From assembly GCF_000014565.1 (NCBI RefSeq), contig NC_008268.1:5522501-5586500 (forward strand): a stretch of 64,000 bases of DNA, in the 5' to 3' direction. The notes beneath the pieces are model-generated. The model was given only the letters and a program-made list of their open reading frames with translations. It was not told the origin of the DNA and ran no database searches. This stretch comes from Rhodococcus jostii RHA1. GTDB lineage: Bacteria > Actinomycetota > Actinomycetes > Mycobacteriales > Mycobacteriaceae. Both the position numbers and the translations under genes were made by a program. Position 1 is the first letter of the stretch, and each line of letters opens with the position of its first letter. Of the stretch, positions 52,149 to 61,039 are shown in pieces.

Positions 52149-53291
52149 ATGCGCGACGTGCTGGCGGACCTGATGGCGGTGTGGACCGCGGGCGGAACGG
52201 CGGGTGTCGGGACGGTGGTCCGCACGTTCCGCTCCGCGCCGCGACCGCCGGGGGCGTCGATGGTCGTGGCGCCCGACGGCAGCGCGTCCGGTTCGGTGTC
52301 CGGCGGGTGCGTCGAGGGGGCGGTCTACGAACTCGCATCCGAGGTCACGGCATCCGGCACGCCAGTGCTGCAGCGGTACGGGATCAGCGACGAGAACGCG
52401 TTCGAGGTGGGTCTCACCTGCGGTGGAATCATCGACATCTTCGTCGAGCCCGTGTCGCGGGACAATTTTCCGGAGCTCGGCGAGATCACCCGGGACATCG
52501 ACAATCACCTGCCGGTCGCGGTCGCGACCGTCGTGGCGCATCCCGATGCGGCTCGGGTGGGGCGCCGGCTGGTCGTCCGGCCCGAGAGCGTGAGCGGTTC
52601 GCTCGGCTCGGACCGGGCCGATTCCGCGGTCACCGACGACGCCCGGGGCCTCCTCGCGGCGGGCGGCAGCACCGTCCTGACGTACGGCACCGACGGCCAG
52701 CGTCGCGGCGAGGGCATGGAGGTGTTCGTCGCCAGTTACGCGCCGAGGCCGCGCATGCTCGTGTTCGGGGCCATCGACTTCGCCGCCGCGGTGGCCCGGC
52801 AGGGCGCCTTCATGGGATATCGGGTGACGGTCTGCGACGCCCGTCCGGTGTTCGCGACCCACGCGCGGTTCCCGACGGCCGACGAGGTGGTGGTGGACTG
52901 GCCGCACCGGTATCTCGCTGCGCAGGCCGAGTCCCAGGCCATCGACGGCCGGACTGTGATTTGCGTACTCACCCACGACCCCAAGTTCGACGTCCCTCTC
53001 CTCGAGACGGCGCTGCGCCTCCCGGACGTCGCGTTCATCGGCGCCATGGGCTCACGCAGAACGGACCTGGACCGGCGTGAACGCCTACGTGAGGCCGGTC
53101 TGACCGACACCGAACTCGACCGGCTGTCGAGCCCTATCGGCCTGGACATCGGCGCCCGGACACCCGAGGAGACTGCGGTGTCCATCGCCGCCGAGATCAT
53201 CGCCCGTCGGTGGGGTGGCACGGGGCGCCCGCTGGCGGAGTCGAGCGGCCGGATTCACCACGAGGAACCCGTCGATTCCTTCGTCGACTAG
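52149..53291 (+). CDS. XdhC/CoxI-family molybdenum-cofactor maturation protein
   Basis: The 380-residue protein has the XdhC N-terminal domain (RSAPRPPGASMVVAPDGSASGSVSGGCVEGAVYELA, GLTCGGIIDIFVEP) and the C-terminal Rossmann-like XdhC_C domain (LVFGAIDFAAAVARQGAFMGYRVTVCDARP, FIGAMGSRR, PIGLDIGARTPEETAVSIAAEII). The family carries and sulfurates the molybdenum cofactor for hydroxylases. ATG 52149 has AAGGG upstream; GTG 52143 is possible. It lies directly before coxMSL, as Rv0376c does in M. tuberculosis. Confidence 0.92.
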   Translation: MRDVLADLMAVWTAGGTAGVGTVVRTFRSAPRPPGASMVVAPDGSASGSVSGGCVEGAVYELASEVTASGTPVLQRYGISDENAFEVGLTCGGIIDIFVEPVSRDNFPELGEITRDIDNHLPVAVATVVAHPDAARVGRRLVVRPESVSGSLGSDRADSAVTDDARGLLAAGGSTVLTYGTDGQRRGEGMEVFVASYAPRPRMLVFGAIDFAAAVARQGAFMGYRVTVCDARPVFATHARFPTADEVVVDWPHRYLAAQAESQAIDGRTVICVLTHDPKFDVPLLETALRLPDVAFIGAMGSRRTDLDRRERLREAGLTDTELDRLSSPIGLDIGARTPEETAVSIAAEIIARRWGGTGRPLAESSGRIHHEEPVDSFVD

Positions 53292-53367
53292 GGCGGTTCA
53301 CCCGGGGTTGACGGACCACCGGTTCTTGCGCAGGCTGAAAGGATCCACGTTTGTGAGGTAGGTCACA

Positions 53368-54273
53368 ATGCAAGTACCAGGATCCTTCGAATACGAGCGT
53401 GCAACGGGCGTCGAGGACGCCATCGCCCTGCTCGACCGGCTGGGCGACGAAGCCCGCCTCGTCGCAGGCGGCCACAGCCTGCTCCCCATGATGAAACTTC
53501 GCCTCGCCAATCCCGAGTACCTCATCGACATCAACGATCTCGAGGGCGAACTCGGCTACATCACGACCGAGCGGTCGAGGCTGCGGATCGGTGCGATGAC
53601 ACGGCACCGCCGGCTGCTCGAATCGGACGAGCTCGCGGTGGCGTTCCCCCTCTTCCGCGACGCGGAGAAGGTGATCGCCGACCCGGTGGTCCGCAACCGC
53701 GGGACCATCGGCGGATCGCTGTGCCAGGCGGATCCGGCCGAGGACCTCACCACTGTCTGCTCTGTTCTCGACGCCACCTGCGTGGTGCGCGGGCCCGGTG
53801 GACGCCGCGAGATCCCCATGTCCGAGTTCCTCGTCGGGCCGTACGAGACGGCGCTCGCACACAACGAGATGCTCATCGAGATAGTGATACCCGTCCACGG
53901 CCACAGCTCCAGCGCGTACGCCAAGGTCGAACGGCGGACCGGGGATTGGGCGGTCACCGCGGCCGGAGCGGCCGTCACGGTGGAGGGCGGCGAGATCGCC
54001 CGGGCCGCGGTCGGCCTCACGGCAGTCAACCCGGATCCGTCCGGACTTTCGGACGTCGCCGACTACCTGACCGGGCGTCCCCCGTCCGAGGAGGCGTTCG
54101 CCCAGGCCGGGCGGATGGCCGCGCAGGCCTGCGAACCTGTCGCCGACGCCCGCGGCACCGTCGACTACAAACGCCATCTCGCATCCGAACTCACGATCCG
54201 CACACTCCGTACAGCGGTCGACCGGGTGCTCCGTAGCGACGTGGAGCACGAGCCGACCGGAAAAGAGGCATAG
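53368..54273 (+). CDS. coxM: CO dehydrogenase medium (FAD) subunit CoxM
   Basis: The 301-residue flavoprotein has the FAD-binding motifs AGGHSLLPMMKLRLANPEYLIDI and RNRGTIGGSLCQADPAEDLTT of the molybdenum hydroxylase family, then a CO_deh_flav_C domain. In the CO dehydrogenase complex it passes electrons from the iron-sulfur subunit to the quinone pool. The gene order M-S-L, with only 2 bp before coxS, is the form I arrangement. Confidence 0.94.
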   Translation: MQVPGSFEYERATGVEDAIALLDRLGDEARLVAGGHSLLPMMKLRLANPEYLIDINDLEGELGYITTERSRLRIGAMTRHRRLLESDELAVAFPLFRDAEKVIADPVVRNRGTIGGSLCQADPAEDLTTVCSVLDATCVVRGPGGRREIPMSEFLVGPYETALAHNEMLIEIVIPVHGHSSSAYAKVERRTGDWAVTAAGAAVTVEGGEIARAAVGLTAVNPDPSGLSDVADYLTGRPPSEEAFAQAGRMAAQACEPVADARGTVDYKRHLASELTIRTLRTAVDRVLRSDVEHEPTGKEA

Positions 54274-54275
54274 CC

Positions 54276-54860
54276 ATGCAGGTGAACATGACCGTCAACG
54301 GTGAAGCAGTGAGCGCCGAGGTGGAACCGCGCATGCTGCTGGTCCATTTCCTCCGCGACCAGCTCGGCCTGACCGGGACCCACTGGGGCTGCGACACCAG
54401 CAACTGCGGCACGTGCGTCGTCACCGTCGACGGCGATCCGGTGAAGTCGTGCACGATGCTCGCCGCGATGGCGGGCGGGCACGACGTCCGCACGGTCGAG
54501 GGCCTCGAACACGACGGCGAACTCGATCCCGTCCAGCAGGGCTTCATGCAGTGCCACGGACTGCAGTGCGGGTTCTGCACCCCCGGCATGATGATGACGG
54601 CGCGGGCACTGCTCGACCGGGAGGAGAGCCCCGACGAGGCCACCATCCGGGAGGCGATCTCCGGGCAGATCTGCCGCTGCACCGGGTACACCACGATCGT
54701 GCGCTCGATCCAGTGGGCGGCCGACCATCGGGCGGGCGAGGCCGCCGAGCCGGAACCGGCAGGCGACTTCGACGCGGACGTGCAGGAGGACAAGACGCGG
54801 GGCGCCGAGGGCGCACCGATGACAGTCGAGGAACACGCGACGACTGGAAGTGCATCATGA
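54276..54860 (+). CDS. coxS: CO dehydrogenase small (2Fe-2S) subunit CoxS
   Basis: The 194-residue protein binds two 2Fe-2S clusters: the plant-type site GCDTSNCGTCVV plus SCTM, and the second site QCGFCTPGM with CRCTGY. A tail of about 40 acidic residues (after WAADHRAGEAAEPEP) is longer than in the usual 160-residue subunit. Its stop overlaps the coxL start (ATGA). Confidence 0.94.
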   Translation: MQVNMTVNGEAVSAEVEPRMLLVHFLRDQLGLTGTHWGCDTSNCGTCVVTVDGDPVKSCTMLAAMAGGHDVRTVEGLEHDGELDPVQQGFMQCHGLQCGFCTPGMMMTARALLDREESPDEATIREAISGQICRCTGYTTIVRSIQWAADHRAGEAAEPEPAGDFDADVQEDKTRGAEGAPMTVEEHATTGSAS

Positions 54861-57259
54861 CCACCGTCGAATCCCGCCCTCCGTCTGGCGGCGCGGATAT
54901 CGTCGACAACGACAAGAAGCCCTGCGGCCACGGTCGCATGCTGCGCAAGGAGGATCCCCGCTTCATCCGGGGGCTCGGAAATTACGTCGACGACATCACC
55001 CTCCCCGGCATGCTGCACCTGGCGATCCTGCGGTCGCCGGTCGCGCACGCGCGGATCGTGAACATCGATACCACTGCGGCACAGGAACACCCGAAGGTGA
55101 CGGCAGTGGTGACGGGCGCCGACCTCGCCGCGAAGAACCTCGCCTGGATGCCGACGCTGTCCAACGACGTGCAGGCCGTGCTGGCCACCGACAAGGTGCG
55201 TTTCCAGGGCCAGGAGGTGGCGTTCGTCATCGCGGAGGACCGTTATTCGGCCCGGGACGCGCTGGAACTGATCGACGTCGAATACGACATGCTCGATCCC
55301 GTGGTCGACGCGCGCGCCGCGCTCTCGCCCGATGCGCCGGTGATCCGCGACGACCTCGAGGGCAAGACGGACAATCACTGCTTCGACTGGGAGACAGGCG
55401 ATGCCGCCGCGACCGAGGCCGTGTTCGCGAAGGCGGACGTGGTGGTGAAGCAGGAGATCGTCTACCCCAGGGTGCATCCGGCGCCGATGGAGACGTGCGG
55501 TGCGATCGCCGACGTCGACAAGGTGTCCGGCAAGCTCACCCTGTACACCACGTCCCAGGCACCGCACGCGCACCGGACGGTCTACGCCCTGGTCTCGGGG
55601 ATCCCGGAGCACAAGATCCGGGTGGTGTCCCCGGACATCGGCGGGGGATTCGGCAACAAGGTCCCGATCTACCCGGGATACGTGTGTGCCATCGTGGCGT
55701 CGCTCGTGACGGGCAAACCGGTGAAATGGATGGAGGATCGCAGCGAGAACCTGATGAGCACGGGCTTCGCCCGCGACTACATCATGGTCGGCGAGATCGC
55801 GGCCACCGCAGAGGGCAAGATGCTCGCGATCCGCACGAAGGTGCTGGCCGACCACGGTGCGTTCAACGGCACTGCGGCCCCGGTGAAGTATCCGGCCGGT
55901 TTCTTCGGCGTCTTCACCGGCAGCTACGACATCGAGGCCGCGCACTGCGCGATGACGGCGGTCTACACGAACAAGGCGCCCGGCGGGGTGGCGTACGCCT
56001 GCTCGTTCCGCATCACCGAGGCCGTGTATCTGGTCGAGCGGCTCGTCGACTGCCTGGCGTTCGACCTGAAGATGGATCCGGCGGAACTGCGGCTGAAGAA
56101 TCTGCTGAGGCCGGAACAGTTCCCGTACACCAGCAAGACCGGGTGGGTGTACGACTCGGGCGACTACGAGACCACCATGCGCAAGGCCATGGACATGATC
56201 GGCTACCAGCAGTTGCGCGAGGAGCAGAAGGAACGCCGCGAACGCGGCGAGCTGATGGGAATCGGCATGTCGTTCTTCACCGAAGCCGTCGGTGCCGGAC
56301 CCCGGAAGGACATGGACATCCTGGGCCTCGGCATGGCCGACGGCTGCGAACTGCGCGTCCACCCGACGGGCAAGGCCGTCGTGCGGTTGTCGGTGCAGAC
56401 CCAGGGGCAGGGTCACGAGACGACGTTCGCGCAGATCGTGGCGGAGGAACTGGGGATCCCACCGGACGACATCGACGTCGTGCACGGCGACACCGACAAC
56501 ACGCCGTTCGGGCTCGGCACGTACGGCAGCCGGTCGACACCGGTGTCGGGGGCGGCTGCGGCGCTCGTGGCCCGCAAGGTCCGGGACAAAGCGAAGATCA
56601 TCGCCTCGGGCATGCTCGAGGCCTCGGTCGCGGATCTGGAATGGGAAAAGGGCGAATTCCATGTGAAGGGCGATCCCTCGGCGAAGGTGACCATCCAGGA
56701 CATCGCGATGCGGGCGCACGGCGCCGGCGATCTGCCGGAGGGAATCGAGGGCGGACTCGACGCGCAGATCTGTTACAACCCCGAGAATCTGACGTACCCC
56801 TACGGCGCGTACTTCTGCGTCGTCGACGTCGATCCCGGCACCGCGGTGGTGAAGGTGCGGCGGTTCCTCGCCGTCGACGACTGCGGCACGCGCATCAATC
56901 CGATGATCATCGAGGGGCAGGTCCACGGCGGCATCGTCGACGGCATCGGTATGGCGCTCATGGAGATCATCGAGTTCGACGAGGACGGCAACTGCCTCGG
57001 CGGATCACTGATGGACTACCTGATCCCCACCGCACTCGAGGTCCCGAAGCTCGAGACCGGTTTCACCGTGACCCCGTCGCCGCATCACCCGATCGGCGCG
57101 AAGGGCGTCGGCGAGTCCGCGACGGTCGGATCGCCCCCGGCCGTGGTGAACGCGGTCGTGGATGCGCTCGCCCCGTTCGGTATCCGGCACGCCGACATGC
57201 CGCTCACCCCGTCCCGGGTGTGGGAGGCCATGCAGGGCCGCGCGACACCCCCGATCTGA
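54857..57259 (+). CDS. coxL: Form I CO dehydrogenase large (molybdenum) subunit CoxL
   Basis: The 800-residue subunit holds the Mo-Cu active site that oxidises CO to CO2. The active-site loop reads AYACSFR (379-385, Cys about 382), which is the form I signature AYxCSFR; form II enzymes have AYRGAGR. The C-terminal Glu motif is GAKGVGESATVG, and molybdopterin contacts such as DIGGGFGNKV, SVQTQGQGHETTFAQ and GTYGSRSTPVSGAA are present. The length matches known CoxL (about 800). Together with the maturation genes this predicts a working aerobic CO dehydrogenase. Confidence 0.95.
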   Translation: MTTVESRPPSGGADIVDNDKKPCGHGRMLRKEDPRFIRGLGNYVDDITLPGMLHLAILRSPVAHARIVNIDTTAAQEHPKVTAVVTGADLAAKNLAWMPTLSNDVQAVLATDKVRFQGQEVAFVIAEDRYSARDALELIDVEYDMLDPVVDARAALSPDAPVIRDDLEGKTDNHCFDWETGDAAATEAVFAKADVVVKQEIVYPRVHPAPMETCGAIADVDKVSGKLTLYTTSQAPHAHRTVYALVSGIPEHKIRVVSPDIGGGFGNKVPIYPGYVCAIVASLVTGKPVKWMEDRSENLMSTGFARDYIMVGEIAATAEGKMLAIRTKVLADHGAFNGTAAPVKYPAGFFGVFTGSYDIEAAHCAMTAVYTNKAPGGVAYACSFRITEAVYLVERLVDCLAFDLKMDPAELRLKNLLRPEQFPYTSKTGWVYDSGDYETTMRKAMDMIGYQQLREEQKERRERGELMGIGMSFFTEAVGAGPRKDMDILGLGMADGCELRVHPTGKAVVRLSVQTQGQGHETTFAQIVAEELGIPPDDIDVVHGDTDNTPFGLGTYGSRSTPVSGAAAALVARKVRDKAKIIASGMLEASVADLEWEKGEFHVKGDPSAKVTIQDIAMRAHGAGDLPEGIEGGLDAQICYNPENLTYPYGAYFCVVDVDPGTAVVKVRRFLAVDDCGTRINPMIIEGQVHGGIVDGIGMALMEIIEFDEDGNCLGGSLMDYLIPTALEVPKLETGFTVTPSPHHPIGAKGVGESATVGSPPAVVNAVVDALAPFGIRHADMPLTPSRVWEAMQGRATPPI

Positions 57260-57288
57260 ATGTCGCCCGTCGGCTGCGAGGAGGCTTG

Positions 57289-58182
57289 ATGGATCTGAAA
57301 GAGCGTGCGGCGCAACTGACGCGCGACCGCAGGCCGTTCGTCCGTGCGACCGTGGTGCGGGCGCAGCCGCCCACGTCCAGTCACACCGGCGACGAGGCGA
57401 TCCTCCTGCAGGACGGGACGATCGAGGGGTTCGTCGGCGGTCAGTGTGCGCAGAATTCGGTACGCATGGCCGCCCTGGGTGCGCTGGCAACCAACGAGAG
57501 CGTGCTGTTGCGGGTCCTTCCCGACGGGGCCGTGCAGTTCCCCGAGGCTCCGGGCGCGTCCGTCGTGGTGAATCCGTGCCTGTCCGGCGGTGCCATGGAG
57601 ATCTTCCTGGAGCCGCAGTTGCCACCGCCGTTGGTGCGGATCTTCGGCACCACACCGATCGCGCAGGCGTTGGGGGGCATAGCGGAACTGCTGGGATTCA
57701 CCGTCGAGCACGACGACGCCGGAATCGGGCAGTTCTCCGGCACGACGGCGGTGGTGCTCGCCGGCCACGGCGGACCCGAAGCGGAGGTCATCCGTGCGGC
57801 GCTCGACGCCGGGGTCGGATATGTCGGGCTCGTCGCCAGCCGAACACGCGGTGGGGCCATCCTCGACACCCTGGGGCTGACCGAGCCCGAGCGGGCGCGC
57901 GTGCACACCCCGGTCGGTCTCGACATCGGCGCGCGGACGGCGGCGGAGATCGCGGTGTCGATCGCGGCCGAGTTGGTGCAGGAACTGCGGACCGCGGGAC
58001 TTCGCGCGCCCGAGGATGATTCGACTCCGTCGGTGGTGGTGACGGAGGTGATCGATCCCGTGTGCGGGATGCGCGTCGTCGTCGGGCCGGACACTGCCCA
58101 CCTACGGCGCGGCGGCGACGACTTCTGGTTCTGCGGGCCGGGTTGCCGGGCATCGTTCGCGCAGGAGACGGGAGCGGTATGA
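57289..58182 (+). CDS. XdhC-type maturation protein with C-terminal YHS domain
   Basis: The 297-residue protein joins an XdhC-like region (MDLKERAAQLTRDRRPFVRATVVRAQPPTSSHTGDEAILLQDGTIEGFVGGQC, and VHTPVGLDIGARTAAEIAVSIAAELV) to a C-terminal YHS domain (VIDPVCGMRVVVGPDTAHLRRGGDDFWFCGPGCRASF). YHS domains bind metal through Cys residues, so a copper or molybdenum handling role for the Mo-Cu site is a reasonable guess. RBS AGGAGG precedes ATG 57289. In M. tuberculosis an XdhC-like gene also follows coxL. The stop overlaps coxD by ATGA. Confidence 0.88.
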   Translation: MDLKERAAQLTRDRRPFVRATVVRAQPPTSSHTGDEAILLQDGTIEGFVGGQCAQNSVRMAALGALATNESVLLRVLPDGAVQFPEAPGASVVVNPCLSGGAMEIFLEPQLPPPLVRIFGTTPIAQALGGIAELLGFTVEHDDAGIGQFSGTTAVVLAGHGGPEAEVIRAALDAGVGYVGLVASRTRGGAILDTLGLTEPERARVHTPVGLDIGARTAAEIAVSIAAELVQELRTAGLRAPEDDSTPSVVVTEVIDPVCGMRVVVGPDTAHLRRGGDDFWFCGPGCRASFAQETGAV

Positions 58183-59066
58183 CGGCGGCATTCGAGGACG
58201 TGGCGGACGTGGTCCGGCGCTTCGACGCCGAGGACTACCTCCTGGACTTCGGAACCGCGTCGGCCCTGTATCTCGCGGCTGCTCTGCGCCGGCCGCTCCT
58301 GCTCGAAGGCGAACCCGGAGTCGGCAAGACCACCGCGGCGAAGGCTCTCGCGACCGTCCTCGGCGCCCCGCTGATCCGGTTGCAGTGCTACGAAGGCCTC
58401 ACCGCGAACGAAGCCCTCTACGACTGGAACTACCAGCGGCAGTTGCTCACCATCCGGCTGGCCGAATCGCGGGGCGACGGCCTCACCGAGGACGACCTGT
58501 TCACCGAGGAGTTCCTGCTGGAACGTCCGATCCTCCATTGCGTGAGATATCGGGGACCGACCCCGCCCGTACTGCTGATCGACGAAATAGACCGAGCCGA
58601 CGACGAGTTCGAGGCACTCCTCCTCGAATTCCTGGGGGAGGCATCGGTCACCGTTCCGGAACTGGGAACGTTCACGGCCGAACAGCACCCCGTCGTCGTG
58701 CTGACGTCCAACCGGAGTCGCGATCTCCACGACGCGCTCCGCAGACGATGCCTCTACCACTGGATCGACTATCCGGAGCCGGCACGGGCGGCCGCCATCG
58801 TGCGCCGCACGGTGCCCGCGGCGGCGTCGCCCCTCATCGAGCACGCCACCTGCTTCGTCGGCAGGGCGCGCGAACTCGATCTCGACAAGCCGCCCGGAAT
58901 CGCCGAGACGATCGACTGGGTGTCCGCACTCGCGGCGCTGGGAGTGGCCGATCTGGTGCGCGACGACGCGATCCAGAGCCTGAGTGCCCTCGCGAAGACC
59001 CCGGACGACCGCACAATAGTTCAGGACGCATTCGCCGACTACGCGCACGGCCTGGCCACCGGATGA
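58179..59066 (+). CDS. coxD: MoxR-type AAA+ ATPase CoxD
   Basis: The 295-residue ATPase has Walker A LLLEGEPGVGKTTAAKAL, Walker B PVLLIDEIDRADDEFEALLLEFL and sensor 1 VLTSNRSRDLHDAL. CoxD-type ATPases help build the copper-sulfur part of the CO dehydrogenase active site, acting with the VWA protein CoxE. It is coupled to the YHS gene and lies 12 bp before coxG. Confidence 0.93.
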   Translation: MTAAFEDVADVVRRFDAEDYLLDFGTASALYLAAALRRPLLLEGEPGVGKTTAAKALATVLGAPLIRLQCYEGLTANEALYDWNYQRQLLTIRLAESRGDGLTEDDLFTEEFLLERPILHCVRYRGPTPPVLLIDEIDRADDEFEALLLEFLGEASVTVPELGTFTAEQHPVVVLTSNRSRDLHDALRRRCLYHWIDYPEPARAAAIVRRTVPAAASPLIEHATCFVGRARELDLDKPPGIAETIDWVSALAALGVADLVRDDAIQSLSALAKTPDDRTIVQDAFADYAHGLATG

Positions 59067-59078
59067 GAGGCAACTGCC

Positions 59079-59720
59079 ATGAAGATCGCCAACGAGTTCA
59101 CCGTCAGCGCCCCGATCGAGCAGGCGTGGGAGGTGCTCAGCGACCTCGAGGAGGTTGCTCCCCTGCTCCCCGGAGCTCAGATGACAGGGCGGGAGGGCGA
59201 CGATTACCTGGGGAAGGTGAAGGTCAAGGTCGGCCCGGTGACCAGTGAGTTCAAAGGCAAGGCCGCCTTCGTCGAGCGTGACCCGAAGGAGCACCGCGCC
59301 GTGATCGATGCCCGCGGGAGGGACTCGCGCGGGTCCGGCAACGCGTCCGCGACGATCACCGCCCAGTTGCACGAGGTCGGCGACCGCACCCGCGTCACCG
59401 TGGATACCGACATGAAGATCGTCGGCAAACTCGCGCAGTTCGGCAGCGGGATGATCCAGCAGGTGTCGGAGAAACTCATGGGGCAGTTCGCTGAATCGCT
59501 GGAAGCGAAGCTCGCCGGGGGACCCGCTGAACAGCCCGCGGCGGCGCCGGAGTCCACCGGCACCACGACGCTGTCCGTGGCCCGGCCTGCCGCCGAACCG
59601 GCGCCGCTGGACCTGCTGGCGTTGTCCGGCGCGGGTGCGTGGAAACGGTATGCCCCGATCCTCGCTGCCATCCTCGCCGGGATCGTGGTCGTCCTCGTGG
59701 TGGGCCGCCGCAGGCGATGA
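59079..59720 (+). CDS. coxG: CoxG, SRPBCC-domain membrane-anchored protein
   Basis: The 213-residue protein has a CoxG/SRPBCC domain (MKIANEFTVSAPIEQAWEVLSDLEEVAPLLPGAQMTG, GPVTSEFKGKAAF, SGMIQQVSEKLMGQFAESLEAKL), a Pro/Ala linker and a C-terminal membrane helix (APILAAILAGIVVVLVVGRRRR). CoxG tethers the CO dehydrogenase complex to the membrane and helps pass electrons to quinone in other bacteria. The stop overlaps coxE. Confidence 0.92.
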   Translation: MKIANEFTVSAPIEQAWEVLSDLEEVAPLLPGAQMTGREGDDYLGKVKVKVGPVTSEFKGKAAFVERDPKEHRAVIDARGRDSRGSGNASATITAQLHEVGDRTRVTVDTDMKIVGKLAQFGSGMIQQVSEKLMGQFAESLEAKLAGGPAEQPAAAPESTGTTTLSVARPAAEPAPLDLLALSGAGAWKRYAPILAAILAGIVVVLVVGRRRR

Positions 59721-60934
59721 CCGCGTCGGGCGTCCTGCGGGGCGTCGATCTCGCGGCGTTCGCGGTGGCACTCGTCGCCCGGTTGCGTTCCCGTGGCGTC
59801 GTCGTCTCCGCGAGCGGCCCCGCGGTGTTCGTGCAGGCACTTCATCTGTCGCCGCCGAGTTCGCGGTCGCGGCTGTACTGGTCGGCGCGTCTGACACTCG
59901 TCAACCGCGTCGACGACCTCGCGCCGTTCGACGCCGTCTTCTCCGCGGTCTTCGAGGACGCCCTGCTGTCTGTGGATCCGCATGCGCGGCGAGCCGCTGC
60001 GGGACGGGAGACGGCCCTCGCCGGTGTCCGAGACGGCCGCGACCGGCCCGGTGACGCGCAGGACGTCGACGGCGTGCCGTGGATGACACGACCGATGATG
60101 ACCGGCGGCGACGACAGCGGCGAGGACGACATTCACGACGTGCTCACCGCCGTGCCGGACACCCTGCCCAGCAGGCTCGTGGTTCGCGCGGACGAATCCT
60201 TCGCCCGATTCGACGCCGGCGACCTCAGGCTCCTCGGGGCCTGGCTGGAGCAGGCCACCGCCGCGTGGCCGTCCCGCCGCACCCGACGTCGCGAAGTGCA
60301 TCGCCGCGGCCGGCGTATCGACCTGCGGGCCACCATGAACCGGTCGAGGGCCACGGGCTGGGAGCCGGTGGTCCTCGCGCGGAGCCGTCCGCGGAACCGT
60401 CCGCGGCGCATCGTGATGCTGTGCGACGTGAGCCGGTCGATGCAGCCATACGCCGCGATCTATCTCCATCTGATGCGGGCGGCGGTGCAACGACAGACCG
60501 CGGGCAGGCCGGAGGTGTTCGCCTTCTCCACGTCGCTGACGAGGCTCACGCCCGTGCTCGCGCACCGCAGCGCCGAGACCGCGGTCCGCAAGGCGAACGA
60601 CAAGGTGGTCGACAGATTCGGTGGCACCCACATCGCAGGCAGCGTGAGCGAACTGCTCGCGTCCCCGCACGGCAACGCGCTGCGCGGGGCAGTCGTGGTC
60701 ATCGCGTCCGACGGCTGGGACAGCGACGACCCGACGCGCCTGGCGCATGCCCTCACCCGGGTCCGTCGCCGCGCCCATCGACTGGTGTGGCTCAATCCCC
60801 GCGCCGGTGATCCCGACTTCCAGCCGCTCGCCGGATCGATGGCGGCCGCGCTGCCCTTCTGCGATGCCTTCCTCCCCGCGCACTCCGTGTCCGCGCTCCG
60901 CGACGTGCTGGACGTGATCAGCCGGATGGGATAG
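59717..60934 (+). CDS. coxE: VWA-domain protein CoxE
   Basis: The 405-residue protein has a C-terminal von Willebrand A domain with the metal-site motif VMLCDVSRSM (DxSxS), the conserved Thr in FGGTHIAGS and Asp in ASDGWDSDDP. The N-terminal half is Arg- and Asp-rich. It pairs with CoxD as a MoxR/VWA chaperone system for CO dehydrogenase maturation. It is the last gene of the cluster. Confidence 0.92.
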   Translation: MTASGVLRGVDLAAFAVALVARLRSRGVVVSASGPAVFVQALHLSPPSSRSRLYWSARLTLVNRVDDLAPFDAVFSAVFEDALLSVDPHARRAAAGRETALAGVRDGRDRPGDAQDVDGVPWMTRPMMTGGDDSGEDDIHDVLTAVPDTLPSRLVVRADESFARFDAGDLRLLGAWLEQATAAWPSRRTRRREVHRRGRRIDLRATMNRSRATGWEPVVLARSRPRNRPRRIVMLCDVSRSMQPYAAIYLHLMRAAVQRQTAGRPEVFAFSTSLTRLTPVLAHRSAETAVRKANDKVVDRFGGTHIAGSVSELLASPHGNALRGAVVVIASDGWDSDDPTRLAHALTRVRRRAHRLVWLNPRAGDPDFQPLAGSMAAALPFCDAFLPAHSVSALRDVLDVISRMG

Positions 60935-61039
60935 CGGGGGCGCGATTTCCACCCCCAGGGTGCCTGGCCGCCGTCGTGTGTTTCGCCGAAGCTCTATGGA
61001 CGGTGCACACCGTTCTTCAGCTCACAGGAGGAAACCCAC

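Noticed and set aside
50190..52976. Minus-strand open frame of 928 codons opposite the BVMO and xdhC genes
   Set aside because: No known motif, odd His/Arg/Asp composition, no ribosome site; the plus-strand genes have clear catalytic motifs.
53308..53336. Promoter TTGACG with a -10 at 53331 before coxM
   Set aside because: The -35 looks good but the -10 (CAGGCT) is poor, so a separate cox promoter is not supported by sequence alone.
54191..56926. Minus-strand open frame of 911 codons opposite coxM-coxS-coxL
   Set aside because: Shadow frame from GC codon bias; the plus strand encodes unmistakable CO dehydrogenase subunits.
54850..57286. N-terminal extension of the XdhC-YHS gene through the whole coxL region
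   Set aside because: The region is the +2 frame of coxL. The real start is ATG 57289 with AGGAGG just upstream.
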